A stretch of 64,000 nt of DNA from Aestuariibaculum suncheonense (lineage in GTDB: Bacteria; Bacteroidota; Bacteroidia; Flavobacteriales; Flavobacteriaceae). This document shows, in pieces, positions 62,796-64,000 of this stretch. The notes under the pieces were generated by a model. It saw only the letters and a list, made by a program, of their open reading frames with translations, did not search any database and was not told the origin of the DNA. The translations under genes were made by a program, and so were the position numbers. The stretch is from assembly GCF_014596935.1 (NCBI RefSeq), contig NZ_JACVXC010000001.1, positions 1-64,000 on the forward strand, read 5' to 3'. Numbering within the stretch: the stretch's first letter is position 1; every line of letters starts with the position of its first letter.

Positions 62796-63785
62796 TTATG
62801 AAATTAACTTCACTACATCTTTTGCAAAGTAGCTGGCGATAATATCGCCACCAGCTCGTTTAATGGCGGTAACTTGCTCCATCATTACAGCATCATGGTC
62901 TAACCAGCCTTTTTCGGCAGCAGCTTTAATCATGGCGTATTCACCAGACACCTGATACACGGCAACAGGAACATCAACAGTATTTTTAATATCACGCACA
63001 ATATCTAAATAGCATAAGCCTGGTTTAACCATAACAATATCGGCACCTTCATTAATGTCCATTTCGGTTTCACGAATAGCTTCAATTCGATTTGAATAAT
63101 CCATTTGATAGGTCTTTTTGTCTTTTGGAATGTCTACCATATCAACCGGAGCAGAATCTAAAGCATCACGGAATGGTCCGTAAAATGCAGAAGCATATTT
63201 TGCTGAATAGCTCATGATTCCCGTATTTGTAAAGCCTTCATCTTCTAACAATTCACGCATTTGAATAATGCGACCGTCCATCATATCGCTTGGAGCAACA
63301 AAATCGGCACCCGCCTGAGCATGTGACAAAGCCATTTCAGAAAGTACCTGAGACGTAGGGTCGTTTAAGATAATACCGTTTTCAATAATACCATCATGTC
63401 CAAAAGCCGAATACGGATCTAAAGCGACATCGGTCATCACTAACATATGCGGACAAGCATTTTTAACGGTTTTAATAGAGCGTTGCATGAGTCCGTTAGG
63501 GTTTAATGCTTCTGTTCCCTTGTTATCTTTTAAGTTATCAGGAACTTTAACGAAAAGTAACACCGATTTTAAGCCCAGATTCCAAAGTTCTTTTACTTCC
63601 TTTTCCAGTAAATCTAAACTGTAACGGAAGTAGTTTGGCATGGAAGCGATTTCTTCCTTAACACCTGAACCTTCAACTACGAATAAAGGCACTAAAAAGT
63701 CGTTAGGTGTAATAATGGTTTCTCTAACCAAGCTTCTTATAGCTTCGTTTGCTCTTAATCGTCTATTTCTTCTTAATGGATACAT
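62796..63785 (-). CDS. hemB: Delta-aminolevulinic acid dehydratase (porphobilinogen synthase)
   Basis: A 329-aa enzyme that condenses two ALA molecules to porphobilinogen for haem synthesis. The active-site lysines are in SYSAKYASAFYGPF (about residue 200) and MVKPGLCYLD (about residue 253). The metal-binding region reads DVALDPYSAFGHDG (residues 119-132), with Asp where Zn-type enzymes have Cys, so it is the Mg2+/monovalent-cation type. It follows the YchJ-like gene by 32 bases on the same strand. Confidence 0.95.
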   Translation of the reverse strand: MYPLRRNRRLRANEAIRSLVRETIITPNDFLVPLFVVEGSGVKEEIASMPNYFRYSLDLLEKEVKELWNLGLKSVLLFVKVPDNLKDNKGTEALNPNGLMQRSIKTVKNACPHMLVMTDVALDPYSAFGHDGIIENGIILNDPTSQVLSEMALSHAQAGADFVAPSDMMDGRIIQMRELLEDEGFTNTGIMSYSAKYASAFYGPFRDALDSAPVDMVDIPKDKKTYQMDYSNRIEAIRETEMDINEGADIVMVKPGLCYLDIVRDIKNTVDVPVAVYQVSGEYAMIKAAAEKGWLDHDAVMMEQVTAIKRAGGDIIASYFAKDVVKLIS

Positions 63786-63817
63786 AATTTAAAGTTTTGT
63801 GTTTTAAGCCATATGGT

Positions 63818-64000
63818 TTATTGACTTAATCCTAGATATTTCCAAATGTTATTTTCTTTTACAAAGGCCGATTTTTCGTAAATGACATCTAACTTGCCGT
63901 TTTCATAAAAATAAGCATTAAACGTTACGGTACCGTCGTTATCGGTCGCTGTGCCTTTTGAAGTTTTTTGAACTTCCAATTTTATCCACTGTACCGATTT
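63818..64000 (-). CDS. YchJ-like (UPF0225) protein, C-terminal part only
   Basis: The frame is open to the window edge and ends in TAA at 63818; 60 residues are visible. They include WIKLEVQKTSKG, TVTFNAYFYENGKLDVIYEKS and FVKENNIWKYLG, which match the C-terminal NTF2-like half of YchJ family proteins. The N-terminal SEC-C-like zinc motif is outside the window. It lies upstream of hemB and is probably co-transcribed with it. Function unknown. Confidence 0.6.
   Translation of the reverse strand, partial: KSVQWIKLEVQKTSKGTATDNDGTVTFNAYFYENGKLDVIYEKSAFVKENNIWKYLGLSQ

Overview
The window is chromosomal DNA from a member of the Bacteroidota, almost certainly family Flavobacteriaceae (probably a marine, gliding genus; I cannot name the genus). 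The evidence is a run of lineage markers: the type IX secretion lipoprotein PorW/SprE, the gliding lipoprotein GldH, a split ATP synthase operon whose a subunit carries a signal peptide and a periplasmic extension, flavobacterial families DUF6341/DUF6427/DUF4254/DUF4292/DUF6168, an HU-CCDC81/SPOR hybrid, and promoters of the Bacteroidota type (TTG - about 19 nt - TAnnTTTG) before several genes. Shine-Dalgarno sequences are mostly absent and TTG starts are frequent.

Layout. (1) 1-609: gene-free, repeat-rich DNA with what may be an insertion-sequence end, a pair of direct repeats, and a good promoter at 540-569. (2) 610-14683: a surface polysaccharide locus on the + strand. The first nine genes (610-10165: UDP-GlcA epimerase, acyltransferase, Wzx flippase, TupA-like ATP-grasp, three GT4 glycosyltransferases and two Wzy/ligase-type membrane proteins) are strikingly AT-rich. 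The last four (10177-14683: Ugd, Uxs, the initiating sugar-phosphate transferase, a GT2) have ordinary composition. A CapK-like adenylate-forming enzyme converges on the end (14680-16041). Together the genes would make UDP-GlcA, UDP-GalA and UDP-Xyl, start a repeat unit on undecaprenyl phosphate, extend, decorate, flip and polymerise it. (3) 16144-22727: purD, upp and a set of small conserved membrane or unknown genes, a GT9 enzyme and a PaaE-like reductase. (4) 22864-31579: porW, bactofilin, two small ATP-synthase-associated membrane proteins and atpBEFHAG (atpD/atpC lie elsewhere). (5) 31804-33426: a PNGase F-like lipoprotein and an orphan small membrane-anchored protein. (6) 33512-40171: an envelope operon (MOP flippase, dut, nucleotidyltransferase, SMR exporter, TPR protein, DUF4292 lipoprotein, EnvC-like protein). 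(7) 40227-44871: housekeeping genes (thioesterase, SPOR protein, dprA, trpS, plsC). (8) 44978-47378: a three-gene signalling operon - acidic lipoprotein, ECF sigma factor, and a protein joining a cytoplasmic anti-sigma-like N-terminus through one inner-membrane helix and an Asn/Ser-rich linker to an outer-membrane beta-barrel. (9) 47489-55719: recA, a tRNA U34 hydroxylation group (trhO, trhP-like, ferredoxin), then ricT-gldH-PBP1A. (10) 55840-64000: CoA transferase scoAB, a double ABC ATPase with an exonuclease and a serine hydrolase, ogt, a CNNM protein, hemB and the end of a YchJ-like gene.

The part most worth following is the trans-envelope sigma/anti-sigma module at 44978-47378. Next are the possible aminoacylated uronic-acid polysaccharide of the AT-rich locus, the TrhO/TrhP/ferredoxin cluster, and RNA-level control sites such as the atpE-atpF hairpin and the interleaved inverted repeats beside hemB. 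No rRNA, tRNA, CRISPR array or prophage was seen.
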